A stretch of DNA of 64,000 bases from CAWHXG01 sp963833235. GTDB lineage: Bacteria > Pseudomonadota > Alphaproteobacteria > Rhodobacterales > Rhodobacteraceae. The notes under the pieces were generated by a model. It was not told where the DNA came from. It ran no database searches and was given only the letters and a program-made list of their open reading frames with translations. A program made the translations under genes and the position numbers. The first letter of the stretch is position 1. The number at the start of each line of letters is the position of its first letter. Location: the NCBI GenBank assembly GCA_963833235.1, contig CAWHXG010000002.1, forward strand, positions 310,001-374,000. Direction: 5' to 3'. Below, one piece after another: positions 54,666-63,494 of the stretch.

Positions 54666-57083
54666 TCAGAAATCGAGGTTCGCGACCGAGAGTGCGTTCG
54701 TCTGGATAAATTCCCGGCGTGGCTCGACGACGTCGCCCATCAGCTTGGTGAAGATGTCGTCGGCTTCCGCCAGATCCTCCACGCGCACCTGCAGCAGCGT
54801 GCGTGCCTCGGGATCGAGGGTGGTTTCCCAAAGCTGGTCGGGGTTCATCTCGCCGAGGCCCTTATAGCGTTGTAATGTCAAGCCTTTCTCACCTTCTGCA
54901 AGGATCGCATCCAGAAGGTTCAGCGGCCCCATTATTGGCAGTTCGCGGTCCCGGCGCACGAGGGTCGCGGGCGATGTGTAGATATCTTGCAGCGCCTGCG
55001 TCATCTGCCCAAGGCGCCGCCCTTCGCCGGAAGCGAGCGCCGGCCCGTCGATAGTGCGCACTTCCTCGACGCCGCGCACCGCGCGGGCAAGACGGATACC
55101 GCGATCCTGCGTGGGGCGCCCCGTCCAGCCGCGTTCGTACTCCAGCGACACCACATCAAGCCGGGCGGCCACCGCGTCGGCCAAGGCCTGCAGGTCGCCA
55201 CCCGCCGCGCCGTCGGCAAAGGCCCCGGCGATAGCCGCCTGTTCGAGAATGTGATGCGCATAGTGAGTTGGGAAGCCCTGAAGAATGCGCCGGACCTGCC
55301 GGGCCTCCTCCACCACACGCGCCAAATCGGCGGCAACGAGCACTTCGCCGCTTCCAAGGCACAGGCTGGCTCCGTCGATGCCCGTCTCGATCAGGTAGTC
55401 CTCGAGCGAGGCCTGATCCTTAAGATACACCTCGGACTTGCCGCGCGCGACCTTGTAGAGCGGCGGCTGCGCGATGTAGAGGAACCCGCCCTCGATCAGC
55501 TCTGGCATCTGGCGGAAGAAGAACGTCAGAAGCAGCGTCCGGATATGCGCGCCGTCGACGTCCGCATCGGTCATGATGATGATCTTGTGGTAGCGCAGCT
55601 TGGCGATGTCGAACTCGTCACGCCCGATGCCGGTGCCGAGGGCCGTGATCAGCGTGCCGATCTCCTGGCTGCCCAGCATCCTGTCGAACCGCGCCCGCTC
55701 GACGTTCAGGATCTTGCCGCGCAGAGGGAGCACAGCCTGGTTAGCCCGCGACCGCCCCTGCTTCGCCGATCCGCCAGCGCTGTCGCCCTCCACCAGGAAA
55801 AGCTCGCGCGATTCCGGGTCGCGCGCCTGGCAGTCGGCCAGCTTGCCGGGCAGGTTCGCCACGTCGAGGGCCGATTTCTTGCGCGTCAGCTCGCGGGCAC
55901 GCCGGGCAGCCTCGCGCGCCAGCGCCGCCTCCACGATCTTCGTCGCCACAATGCGTGCCTCTGCAGGATTTTCCTCGAACCACTGCGCCAGGCGGTCGTT
56001 CAGCAGCCCTTCCACCGCAGGGCGCACCTCGGAGCTTACAAGCTTGTCCTTGGTCTGGCTGGAGAATTTGGGGTCGGGCACCTTCACGCTCAGCACGCAG
56101 GTCAGCCCCTCGCGGGCATCGTCGCCGGTGAAACTTACCTTCTCGCGGCGCGCCAGCCCGCTGGCATTGGCAAAGATGTTCAGCGTCCGGGTCAGGGCGC
56201 CGCGGAAGCCCGCCAGATGCGTGCCCCCGTCGCGCTGCGGGATGTTGTTGGTGAAGGGGAGCACCATCTCGTTGTAGCTGTCGTTCCACCACATTGCGAC
56301 TTCAACGGTGATCCCGTCACGTTCCCCGGTGATGAAGATCGGGTCGGCGATCAGCGGGGCCTTGGAGCGATCGAGGTAGCGCACGAACTCCCGCACGCCG
56401 CCCTCGTAGTACAGCTCCGATCGAAGCTGCTCCGCCCCCCGTTCGTCAGTCAGAATGATCCGCACGCCAGAATTCAGGAAGGCCAGTTCGCGCAGGCGGG
56501 CTTCCAGCTGCTTGAACACGAAATCGCGGTTGTTGAACGTTTCGGTGGAGGCCAGGAACCGCACCTCGGTGCCCTTGCGCCCATCGGCATCGCCGGTCAC
56601 CCGCAAAGGCTCCACCGTGTCACCCATCTCGAAGCGGGCGAAATGGGCCTTGCCGTCCCGCCAGATGCGCAGCTCGAGCCATTCCGACAACGCGTTGACC
56701 ACGCTCACCCCGACGCCGTGCAATCCGCCGGACACCTTGTAGCTGTTCTGGTCGAACTTTCCGCCGGCATGCAGTTGAGTCATGATGACCTCGGCCGCGC
56801 TGACGCCCTCGCCTTCGTGGATGCCCACGGGTATCCCACGTCCATTGTCGCTGACGGAAACCGAATGATCCGCGTGGATCGTGACGTTCACCGCATCGGC
56901 ATGCCCAGCCAGCGCCTCGTCGATGCCGTTGTCGACGACCTCATACACCATATGGTGCAGGCCAGAGCCGTCATCGGTATCGCCGATATACATCCCCGGA
57001 CGCTTTCGGACAGCCTCCAGACCCTTGAGAACTTTGATGGAATCGGCGCCGTACTCCGATGGATCGGGCTGATGTTCGACCAT
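54666..57083 (-). CDS. gyrB: DNA gyrase subunit B
   Basis: 805 residues, full length, from the ATG at 57083 (MVEHQPDPSEYGADSIKVLKGLEAVRKRPGMYIG). GHKL ATPase motifs are EVVDNGIDEALAG, DNGRGIPV and GGLHGVGVSVVNALS; the transducer has the QTKDKLVSSEVR lysine loop; the TOPRIM domain has EGDSAGGSAKQGR, LPLRGKILNVE and DADVDGAHIRTLL; the end QLWETTLDPEARTLLQV is standard. It supplies ATP to the A2B2 gyrase that introduces negative supercoils. It stays in the dnaA-dnaN-recF neighbourhood but is separated from recF by the oppositely oriented glycosylphosphotransferase gene. Confidence 0.98.
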   Translation of the reverse strand: MVEHQPDPSEYGADSIKVLKGLEAVRKRPGMYIGDTDDGSGLHHMVYEVVDNGIDEALAGHADAVNVTIHADHSVSVSDNGRGIPVGIHEGEGVSAAEVIMTQLHAGGKFDQNSYKVSGGLHGVGVSVVNALSEWLELRIWRDGKAHFARFEMGDTVEPLRVTGDADGRKGTEVRFLASTETFNNRDFVFKQLEARLRELAFLNSGVRIILTDERGAEQLRSELYYEGGVREFVRYLDRSKAPLIADPIFITGERDGITVEVAMWWNDSYNEMVLPFTNNIPQRDGGTHLAGFRGALTRTLNIFANASGLARREKVSFTGDDAREGLTCVLSVKVPDPKFSSQTKDKLVSSEVRPAVEGLLNDRLAQWFEENPAEARIVATKIVEAALAREAARRARELTRKKSALDVANLPGKLADCQARDPESRELFLVEGDSAGGSAKQGRSRANQAVLPLRGKILNVERARFDRMLGSQEIGTLITALGTGIGRDEFDIAKLRYHKIIIMTDADVDGAHIRTLLLTFFFRQMPELIEGGFLYIAQPPLYKVARGKSEVYLKDQASLEDYLIETGIDGASLCLGSGEVLVAADLARVVEEARQVRRILQGFPTHYAHHILEQAAIAGAFADGAAGGDLQALADAVAARLDVVSLEYERGWTGRPTQDRGIRLARAVRGVEEVRTIDGPALASGEGRRLGQMTQALQDIYTSPATLVRRDRELPIMGPLNLLDAILAEGEKGLTLQRYKGLGEMNPDQLWETTLDPEARTLLQVRVEDLAEADDIFTKLMGDVVEPRREFIQTNALSVANLDF

Positions 57084-57259
57084 GGAAGCGGCCCCTTCAT
57101 GTTGGTGTCATTTTATAGGCTGCCGGGTCCGGAATGTCACGCGATGGCCCGCATTATTCCACCCCGGCGCCAGGGCGCGCAGCTGCGGCTCGATACATTG
57201 CAAACCCTTGGTTTACCTATCGGTCCTACGGTGCCCGGACGAGCGAGGGAGGTGCCGCG

Positions 57260-58720
57260 GTGGCCAACGACATGTCCGTACCGGAAACGAGCGATCCCGA
57301 GACCCTCGGTGACGCCGCGCGGATGGTGGCGGGGCATTATCGGCGGGCCTCGCTCTCGCCGATCTTCATGTGTCGGGTCGCCGCGACGGTGGACCTGCTA
57401 TGCTTTGCACTCGCGTTCTGGTTCGGGCGGTTCGCCTTGGCATCCCCCGCGGCTTTCGCACCTTGGCAGGCGGCAGGCGATGCGGCGCTGGCGTCGATGG
57501 CCGTCGTCACGATCCTGCTCTCCATCGGTGCTTACTCGGTGGGCCGATTGCGCTACAGATGGAGAGCTGCAGCGCTTGCGCTCGGCATCGGCCTGCTGCC
57601 GGGGCTGGGCTATGCGGCAATTGGCGGTGGTTGGCACCGGATGCTGGCCGAAGGCCTGGCTCTTGCCAGCATTCTGGTCCCTCTGAGGCTGGTCATGGCA
57701 CGCTTCGTTCAATGGGCGGTCGAGGTCGGGATGACCGAGCGCCGCGCCGTGCTGGCCGGCGGTGGGCGGAATGCCGACAGCCTGATCCGTGCGCTGGCCA
57801 ATTCTCCCGACAACGACATCCGGGTGGTCGGGATCTTCGATGGCCGTGACGATGTCCGCTCGCCGCCGCAGGTGCTTGGCGTGCCCAAGATCGGAACCTT
57901 CGCGCAGCTGGTCGGCTTCTCGCGCGCGGCGGAGATCGACATGATCATCGTCACGCTACCCCTCGAGGCGGAGGAGCGGATCGCCACGCTTCTTCACCAG
58001 CTGCGTGTCCTGCCGCAGCCCGTTCACCTTGCAGCGCTGCGCCGCGACATCGGTTTCCGCAGCCGCAACGAGGGCGGGCTCCTCATCTCCGCCCTTCCCG
58101 GCAGCTACCTGCCGGATCGCCGACTGACCAAGCGTCTCTTCGACCTTGCGGTCGGATCGATTGCCTTGATCCTCGTCTTTCCGATCATGGCTGCCGCGGC
58201 TCTGGCGATCGCCCTCGACAGCCCCGGCCCGGTATTTTTCCGGCAGAAGCGGCATGGTTTCAACAACAGGGTCATCGACGTTCTCAAGTTCCGCACGATG
58301 CACCATGACCTAAGCGACCCTCGTGCCGTGAACGTGGTCACCCGCGGCGACCCGCGCGTGACGCGGGTGGGACGATGGCTGCGCAAGTCCTCGATCGACG
58401 AGCTGCCCCAGCTCTTCAACGTGCTCGGGGGCGGGCTTTCGCTTGTCGGTCCTCGGCCCCACGCAATCGCCGCCCAGTCAAGCCGCCAGGAAAGGTTCGC
58501 CGAGATCGTCGATGGCTATTCAGCCCGCCACCGCTTGCCGCCCGGCATCACCGGATACGCCCAGATCATGGGGTGGCGTGGCGAGGTCGACGACCCGGAC
58601 AAGCTGCGCCAGCGGGTTTCCCACGATCTATACTATATCCAGCACTGGTCGATCTGGTTCGATGTCTGGATCCTGCTCCGCACGCCGATCAGCCTGATGG
58701 ACACGCGAAACGCCTATTGA
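57260..58720 (+). CDS. polyprenyl-phosphate glycosylphosphotransferase (exopolysaccharide initiation)
   Basis: 486 residues from a GTG at 57260 with GGGAGGT upstream; the open frame extends to 57134 without a ribosome site. The N-terminal half has four to five membrane segments and a Rossmann-like CoA-binding-type domain (AVLAGGGRNADSLIRAL, VVGIFDGRDD). The C-terminal half is the bacterial sugar transferase domain: DLAVGSIALILVFPIMAAAALAI membrane anchor, GPVFFRQKRHGFNNRVIDVLKFRTM, RKSSIDELPQLFNVLGG, LSLVGPRPHA. It transfers a sugar-1-phosphate to undecaprenyl phosphate, the first step of repeat-unit assembly. No other polysaccharide gene lies beside it. Confidence 0.92.
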   Translation: MANDMSVPETSDPETLGDAARMVAGHYRRASLSPIFMCRVAATVDLLCFALAFWFGRFALASPAAFAPWQAAGDAALASMAVVTILLSIGAYSVGRLRYRWRAAALALGIGLLPGLGYAAIGGGWHRMLAEGLALASILVPLRLVMARFVQWAVEVGMTERRAVLAGGGRNADSLIRALANSPDNDIRVVGIFDGRDDVRSPPQVLGVPKIGTFAQLVGFSRAAEIDMIIVTLPLEAEERIATLLHQLRVLPQPVHLAALRRDIGFRSRNEGGLLISALPGSYLPDRRLTKRLFDLAVGSIALILVFPIMAAAALAIALDSPGPVFFRQKRHGFNNRVIDVLKFRTMHHDLSDPRAVNVVTRGDPRVTRVGRWLRKSSIDELPQLFNVLGGGLSLVGPRPHAIAAQSSRQERFAEIVDGYSARHRLPPGITGYAQIMGWRGEVDDPDKLRQRVSHDLYYIQHWSIWFDVWILLRTPISLMDTRNAY

Positions 58721-59874
58721 GGTAAAGCCGATCCCGGCCTTACGGCCTGATTGCCATCAACGGGCGTCAAACCCTGGCCCATCAGTTCCGATCCGTCGGC
58801 CCCCTCGATCACCTGCAGATACTGGGCCCGGTCGCCGAACTCGGCGAACAGGTCCGGCCCCGTGCCGGTCAGGAAGGCTTGGGCCTCGAGGGCGAGAATT
58901 TCTTCGTAGAGGGCCCCCCGGCGGGTCGCGTCGAGATGTGCCGCAACCTCGTCGAGCAGCAAAAGCGGCGCCTCTCCCGATGAATGTTTCAACGCCCGCG
59001 CGTTCGCGAGCACCAGCGAGATCAGCAGGGCCTTCTGCTCTCCGGTCGAGCATTGCGCGGCCGGAACGCCCTTGGTCGCCCATGTTGCCAAAAGGTCTGC
59101 ACGATGCGGGCCCGTCAGGCTGCGCCCTGCCCGAAGGTCGGCCCGCCGCGAGGCGGCCAGCGCCTCTGCCAGACCTCCGACCGACCAGTCCGGCTCAGCC
59201 ATGCCATCCGGCCCGGCAAGCGCGAGATCGGCGACCGGAAACGTCGTCGAAGCCCCGATCTGTGCCTCGGTCAGGCGGTCGCGCGCCATACGCCGGTTGG
59301 CTGCCAGCGTGGCACCAGCTCCGGCCATCTGCATCTCCACGGCCTCGAACCAACGCGGGTCATGAACATCGTCGCGCAGCAGGCGGTTCCGCTCCCGCAG
59401 GGCGCGCTCATAGGCCAGAACGGCCTCTCCGTGACCAGGCTCGATGCTCATCGTCAGCCTGTCGAGAAACCGCCGCCGCCCCTCTGCGCCCTCCGCCCAC
59501 AGACGATCCATAGAGGGGACCAGCCAGAGTACTCGCATGATCCGGCCAAGCGCCAGCTGCGGTGCCGCCTTGCCGTCGATCCGCGTCTGCCGTGGGCCGC
59601 CCGCTTCTGCCCAGAGCTCGACATCGTGTACGGCACCGGCGCCCGTGACCGTCGCGCGCAGCTTCCATCCAAGCGCCTCGGGGCGTCGCGTCAGCTCCCC
59701 AAGGCCCGCACGGCGCAGCCCGCGCCCCGGCGACAGCAACGATATCGCCTCTATCAGATTGGTCTTTCCGGCACCGTTCGGCCCATGGATCGCTACCGGT
59801 CGACCGTCGAACGCCAGCCGCGACAGCAGATGCGAACGGAAATGCGAGAGCGAAAGGGCTGTCAGGCGCTGCAT
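58714..59874 (-). CDS. recF: DNA replication and repair protein RecF
   Basis: 386 residues from the ATG at 59874 (MQRLTALSLSHFRSH). Walker A is HGPNGAGKTNLIEAIS, the ABC-type signature is CSTGEQKALLISLVL and Walker B is APLLLLDEVAAHLD. RecF is an SMC-like ATPase that helps load RecA at single-strand gaps together with RecO and RecR. It follows dnaN by 34 bp in the same direction, so dnaN-recF are co-transcribed. Its last 7 bp overlap the convergent glycosylphosphotransferase gene. Confidence 0.96.
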   Translation of the reverse strand: MQRLTALSLSHFRSHLLSRLAFDGRPVAIHGPNGAGKTNLIEAISLLSPGRGLRRAGLGELTRRPEALGWKLRATVTGAGAVHDVELWAEAGGPRQTRIDGKAAPQLALGRIMRVLWLVPSMDRLWAEGAEGRRRFLDRLTMSIEPGHGEAVLAYERALRERNRLLRDDVHDPRWFEAVEMQMAGAGATLAANRRMARDRLTEAQIGASTTFPVADLALAGPDGMAEPDWSVGGLAEALAASRRADLRAGRSLTGPHRADLLATWATKGVPAAQCSTGEQKALLISLVLANARALKHSSGEAPLLLLDEVAAHLDATRRGALYEEILALEAQAFLTGTGPDLFAEFGDRAQYLQVIEGADGSELMGQGLTPVDGNQAVRPGSALPQ

Positions 59875-59908
59875 CCCGCCTTCCCGGTCGGAGCCGGCCA
59901 GGCGCCCG

Positions 59909-61024
59909 TCAGACCCGCATGGGCATTACGACGTAAACGGCCGTAAGGTCGTTGCCCTCGCGCATCAGCGTCGGATCGCCGGACGTGTTGAACATGAACA
60001 CGGCGTTCTCGCGATCGACCTGGCCGGCGATCTCGAGCAGATACTTGGCATTGAACCCGATCTCGAGCTTCTCGTCGCTGTAGGCCACGGCGAGTTCCTC
60101 TTCGGCGGCGCCGCTGTCAGGCGCGTTCACCGAGAGGGTCAGCCTGTCCTCTTCGAGCGACATCTTCACGGCGCGCGACCGCTCCGACGATACCGTCGCC
60201 ACACGGTCGACCGCCCGGGCGAAATCGGCCGCGTCGACCTCCAGTCGGCGGGGATTGCCGACCGGGATGACGCGCGTGTAATCGGGAAACGTCCCGTCGA
60301 TCACCTTCGAGGTCAGGGTGATCCCGGGGGCTGCGAACCGTACCTTGGTCTCGCTGACCGAAACCGCGATAGGTGCGTCATCGTCGTCGAGCAGCTTGCG
60401 CAATTCGCCCACGGTCTTGCGCGGCACGATCACGCCCGGCATGTCTTCGGCACCGTCCGGCAGATCGGCGTCGATGCGCGCAAGGCGGTGGCCATCCGTT
60501 GCGACGCAGCGCAGCATCTTCTCGCCCTCGACCTCGGCCACGTGCATGTAAACCCCGTTGAGGTAGTAACGTGTCTCCTCCGTCGAGATCGCGAATTTCG
60601 ACTTGTCGAAGAGCCGCCGCAAGAGGCCGGATTTGGCGGAGAAGTTGCAGGAATACTCGCTGCTCGCCATCACCGGAAAGTCTTCCTTCGGCAGGGTCGC
60701 AAGCTTGAACTGTGAGCGCCCGGCTTCGACCCGCAAGAGGGCATCCGCCTCCACCGCGAGGGTCACAAGCGCACCGTCCGGCAGCTTGCGGACAATGTCG
60801 TGGAACGTCACCGCCGACACTGTCGTCGCGCCGGCCCGTTCCACCTGCGCGGGCACGCTGTCCTGAACCTCGATATCAAGGTCAGTCGCGCGCAGTCGAA
60901 GCTCCTCGCCTTCGGCCTCGATCAGCACGTTCGACAGGATCGGAATGGTATTTCGCCGCTCAACCACCGATTGCGCCTGAGCCACCGCCTTGAGCAGCGT
61001 TCCACGCTCGATGCTGACTTTCAT
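59909..61024 (-). CDS. dnaN: DNA polymerase III beta subunit (sliding clamp)
   Basis: 371 residues from the ATG at 61024 (MKVSIERGTLLKAVAQAQSVVERRNTIPILSN). The three-fold beta-clamp pattern and conserved C-terminal MPMRV, part of the clamp-binding pocket, are present. The clamp encircles DNA and holds polymerase III, and binds Hda and other partners. Located 87 bp after dnaA on the same strand, the usual alphaproteobacterial order. A longer frame from 61060 starts without family similarity. Confidence 0.97.
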   Translation of the reverse strand: MKVSIERGTLLKAVAQAQSVVERRNTIPILSNVLIEAEGEELRLRATDLDIEVQDSVPAQVERAGATTVSAVTFHDIVRKLPDGALVTLAVEADALLRVEAGRSQFKLATLPKEDFPVMASSEYSCNFSAKSGLLRRLFDKSKFAISTEETRYYLNGVYMHVAEVEGEKMLRCVATDGHRLARIDADLPDGAEDMPGVIVPRKTVGELRKLLDDDDAPIAVSVSETKVRFAAPGITLTSKVIDGTFPDYTRVIPVGNPRRLEVDAADFARAVDRVATVSSERSRAVKMSLEEDRLTLSVNAPDSGAAEEELAVAYSDEKLEIGFNAKYLLEIAGQVDRENAVFMFNTSGDPTLMREGNDLTAVYVVMPMRV

Positions 61025-61111
61025 TATCGGGGGTCCTTCACCACTCGCAGGGAACGCCACGCTAGCGGAAAAACGCCGGCAGGCAAGCCCATGCGGCGGC
61101 CGCGGCCTCGA

Positions 61112-62470
61112 TCACGCTTCAAGCGAGCGACGCAGCAACTCGATATCGTCGGCGATCTGGCTGTCCTTTGCGCGCAGCTCCTCGATCCGGCGCACGCCAT
61201 GCATGATCGTGGTGTGGTCGCGGCCGCCGAACCGGCGCCCGATCTCGGGCAGCGAGCGGGTGGTCATCTGCTTGCTGAGATACATCGCCACCTGCCGAGG
61301 CCGCACGATGGTGCGGATCCGGGTCGGGCCGATCAGCTCGCTCAGCCGGATGTTGTAATGATCCGAGACGCGCCGCTGGATCTCCTCAATGGTGATCTTG
61401 CGGTCGCTGGCGCGCAGAACGTCGGCGAGGGTATCCTGCGTCATCTCCATGGTGATCTCGCGCCCGACTAGCGAGGCCATGGCATAGAGCCGCATCAACG
61501 CGCCCTGGAGCACGCGCACGTTCGTCGATATGCGATGCGCCAGGAACTCAAGAACCCCACCGGCAATGGAAAGGCCCGGGTACTGATGTGCGTATTGCTC
61601 CGCCTTCTGCTGCAGGATACCGAGGCGCAGCTCGTAATCCGTCGGGTGCAGATCCACCACCAGACCGCATTGCAGGCGCGACTTGATGCGCTCCTCCATA
61701 TCCTTGATCTCGCCTGGCGCCCGATCACCCGAGATGATGATCTGCTTGTTCTGATCCACCAGCGCATTGAAGGTATGGAAGAACTCGTCCTGCGTGCTGT
61801 CCTTGCCGGCGATGAACTGCACGTCGTCGACCATCAGCACGTCGACCGACCGGAAGAGCTGCTTGAAATCCATCATCTGCCGCTCGCGCAGAGCCAACAC
61901 GAAACGGTACATGAACTGCTCGGCCGAGAGGTAGACCACCCGCAAGTCCGGGTCCCGCGCGCGCATGGACCATGCGATGGCATGCATCAGATGCGTCTTT
62001 CCCAGCCCCACGCCCCCGTAGAGGAAAAGCGGGTTGAATGTGACGGGCCCACCATCGGCAACCCGACGCGCGGCGGCATGGGCCAGCTCGTTCGGATTGC
62101 CAACAACGAAGGTATCGAAGGTGCAGCGCGGATCAAGCATCGCACCGGCGATGGGATCGACCGGCTCAGACGGTGCAGGGCTCGCGCTCGCTTCCTCCGG
62201 GCAGACTGCGGATGGGACCGGCACGCGGGTGGACGCCACGTCGAACTGGATCCTCTGCACGTCGGCACCCGCGGAATGCAGATGCTTCAGGATCTGGTCG
62301 GAATAGTTTCGCCGAATCCAGTTCCCGATGAAGGACGTGGGCACGTGAAACCGGGCTACGCCATCTTCACATTGATCGAACGCCAGCGGCTTTATCCACG
62401 TCTGGTAGTTATGCACGCCGACCGAATTCATCAGTGCATCCTGAACCTGCCCCCAGGTGTCGTGTGTCAT
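61112..62470 (-). CDS. dnaA: chromosomal replication initiator DnaA
   Basis: 452 residues from the ATG at 62470 (MTHDTWGQVQDALMNSVG); an ATG at 62485 in frame is an alternative (MGNVRMTHD). Domain I covers residues about 1-80; AAA+ domain III has Walker A LYGGVGLGKTHLMHAIAW, Walker B VLMVDDVQFIAGK and sensor segment ISGDRAPGEI; domain IV ends with the box-binding helix-turn-helix GGRDHTTIMHGVRRIEEL. It binds DnaA boxes and opens the origin. Three near-consensus boxes lie at its 5' end, suggesting autoregulation. Confidence 0.98.
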   Translation of the reverse strand: MTHDTWGQVQDALMNSVGVHNYQTWIKPLAFDQCEDGVARFHVPTSFIGNWIRRNYSDQILKHLHSAGADVQRIQFDVASTRVPVPSAVCPEEASASPAPSEPVDPIAGAMLDPRCTFDTFVVGNPNELAHAAARRVADGGPVTFNPLFLYGGVGLGKTHLMHAIAWSMRARDPDLRVVYLSAEQFMYRFVLALRERQMMDFKQLFRSVDVLMVDDVQFIAGKDSTQDEFFHTFNALVDQNKQIIISGDRAPGEIKDMEERIKSRLQCGLVVDLHPTDYELRLGILQQKAEQYAHQYPGLSIAGGVLEFLAHRISTNVRVLQGALMRLYAMASLVGREITMEMTQDTLADVLRASDRKITIEEIQRRVSDHYNIRLSELIGPTRIRTIVRPRQVAMYLSKQMTTRSLPEIGRRFGGRDHTTIMHGVRRIEELRAKDSQIADDIELLRRSLEA

Positions 62471-62499
62471 TCTGACGTTACCCATCGTTGTTATACACC
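62392..62499. promoter_or_regulatory. cluster of three near-consensus DnaA boxes at the dnaA 5' end
   Basis: TTATCCACG (62392-62400), TTATGCACG (62409-62417) and TTATACACC (62491-62499) each match TTATNCACA at 8 of 9 positions, all in the same orientation. Two lie in the dnaA coding sequence and one 21 bp before its ATG. They could mediate DnaA autoregulation; an origin nearby is possible but not shown. Confidence 0.35.
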
Positions 62500-63146
62500 G
62501 CCCCAGCGGTGAATTGCTGCCGTCCCCGCGCCACAGGTGCCGCCCTTCCACGCGGCTCGACGCCGGAAATGCGGCGCATACGCTATACCCCGCGCCTCCC
62601 CCGGAAAAGCGCGCCTGCTCGGGTGCGTCAGCCGAACATGACCCGACGGCATTGCTTCCGGCTGCTCGGCCGGGGCGCGTCTGGCGGAATGCTGTTTGAA
62701 CATGGCGGCAAGGTTACGTGCCTCAAGCACCGAAACCCTCGGTTCGCTGGTCTTCCGAATATCTGTCCAACCGAACGATGTGTCCCGCAAACGCGCACCG
62801 GCCAATGCTCCACGGCGGGGGCGCCGCCCGAATAGGCGTGCCTCCGGCCAAGCCGGGCTGCGCTCCCCTCATGTCCCCCAAGACCCTGTGAATCGCCTTC
62901 AGACGATACTGCCGGCGATGTTTGCGAGGCAACAGAACTTCACCGTTGACTCGGCCATTCGCCAACTCGAATCCGACGCCAGGCAGGAGGCCAGATATAA
63001 TCCGTTGATTTAAGGTGGTTAGCTAAATTAACGCTCGTCGAGGCTGCGCCGTTGACCGCATTCGTCGCACGCCTACCCCAGACACGTCGAAGGGCGCGGA
63101 GAAACCCGCGCCCCGTGGGCAACACCACCCTGAGTTGCGTGAAACT
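62471..63146. other. rpsT-dnaA intergenic region; no gene supported
   Basis: About 680 bp. Overlapping small frames on both strands are not convincing. The right part (62990-63045) is AT-rich, with TATAAT at 62996-63001 on the plus strand and TTAGCTAAATTAACG beyond it. The dnaA promoter, and possibly origin elements, would be here. Confidence 0.5.
63092..63113 (-). terminator. probable terminator of rpsT
   Basis: GGGCGCGG and CCGCGCCC form an 8-bp perfect stem with a 6-base loop, 34 bp beyond the rpsT stop on the minus strand; only TT follows. Confidence 0.55.
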
Positions 63147-63410
63147 TTAGGCGATCGCCTTCACGCGGGCAGCCAGCCGGGAGATCTTCCGTGACGCAGT
63201 ATTCTTGTGGACGATGCCCTTGGTGACACCGCGCATCAGTTCGGGCTGCGCTTCCCGGAGGGCAGTGCCGGCTGCACCCTGGTCACCGGAGGCAATCGCC
63301 TCTTCGACCCGCCGCAGGAACGTACGGATGCGCGAGCGGCGCGCCTTGTTGATGTCGGTGCGGCGCTCCGCCTGGCGGGCGCGCTTTTTGGATTGGGGCG
63401 TATTGGCCAT
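63147..63410 (-). CDS. rpsT: 30S ribosomal protein S20
   Basis: 87 residues from the ATG at 63410 (MANTPQSKKRARQAERRTDINKARRSRIRTFLRR). S20 is a basic three-helix protein binding the 5' and 3' minor domains of 16S rRNA; the SKKRARQ start and HKNTASRKISRLAARVKAI end are characteristic. Length is normal. Position just upstream of dnaA in the same direction is typical for Rhodobacterales. The open frame extends to 63461 but that addition has no family similarity. Confidence 0.97.
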   Translation of the reverse strand: MANTPQSKKRARQAERRTDINKARRSRIRTFLRRVEEAIASGDQGAAGTALREAQPELMRGVTKGIVHKNTASRKISRLAARVKAIA

Positions 63411-63494
63411 GCAAGCTTCCAGCGGTTTGATGAATTCGCGAAAGCGTGCACCTACGACCATGTCGCGGGCAAGTCAACCATGCTGCCGGCCGCG

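Noticed and set aside
54987..57686. 899-codon plus-strand frame across gyrB
   Set aside because: It is antisense to gyrB, which is conserved over its full length, and continues into the glycosylphosphotransferase in the wrong frame.
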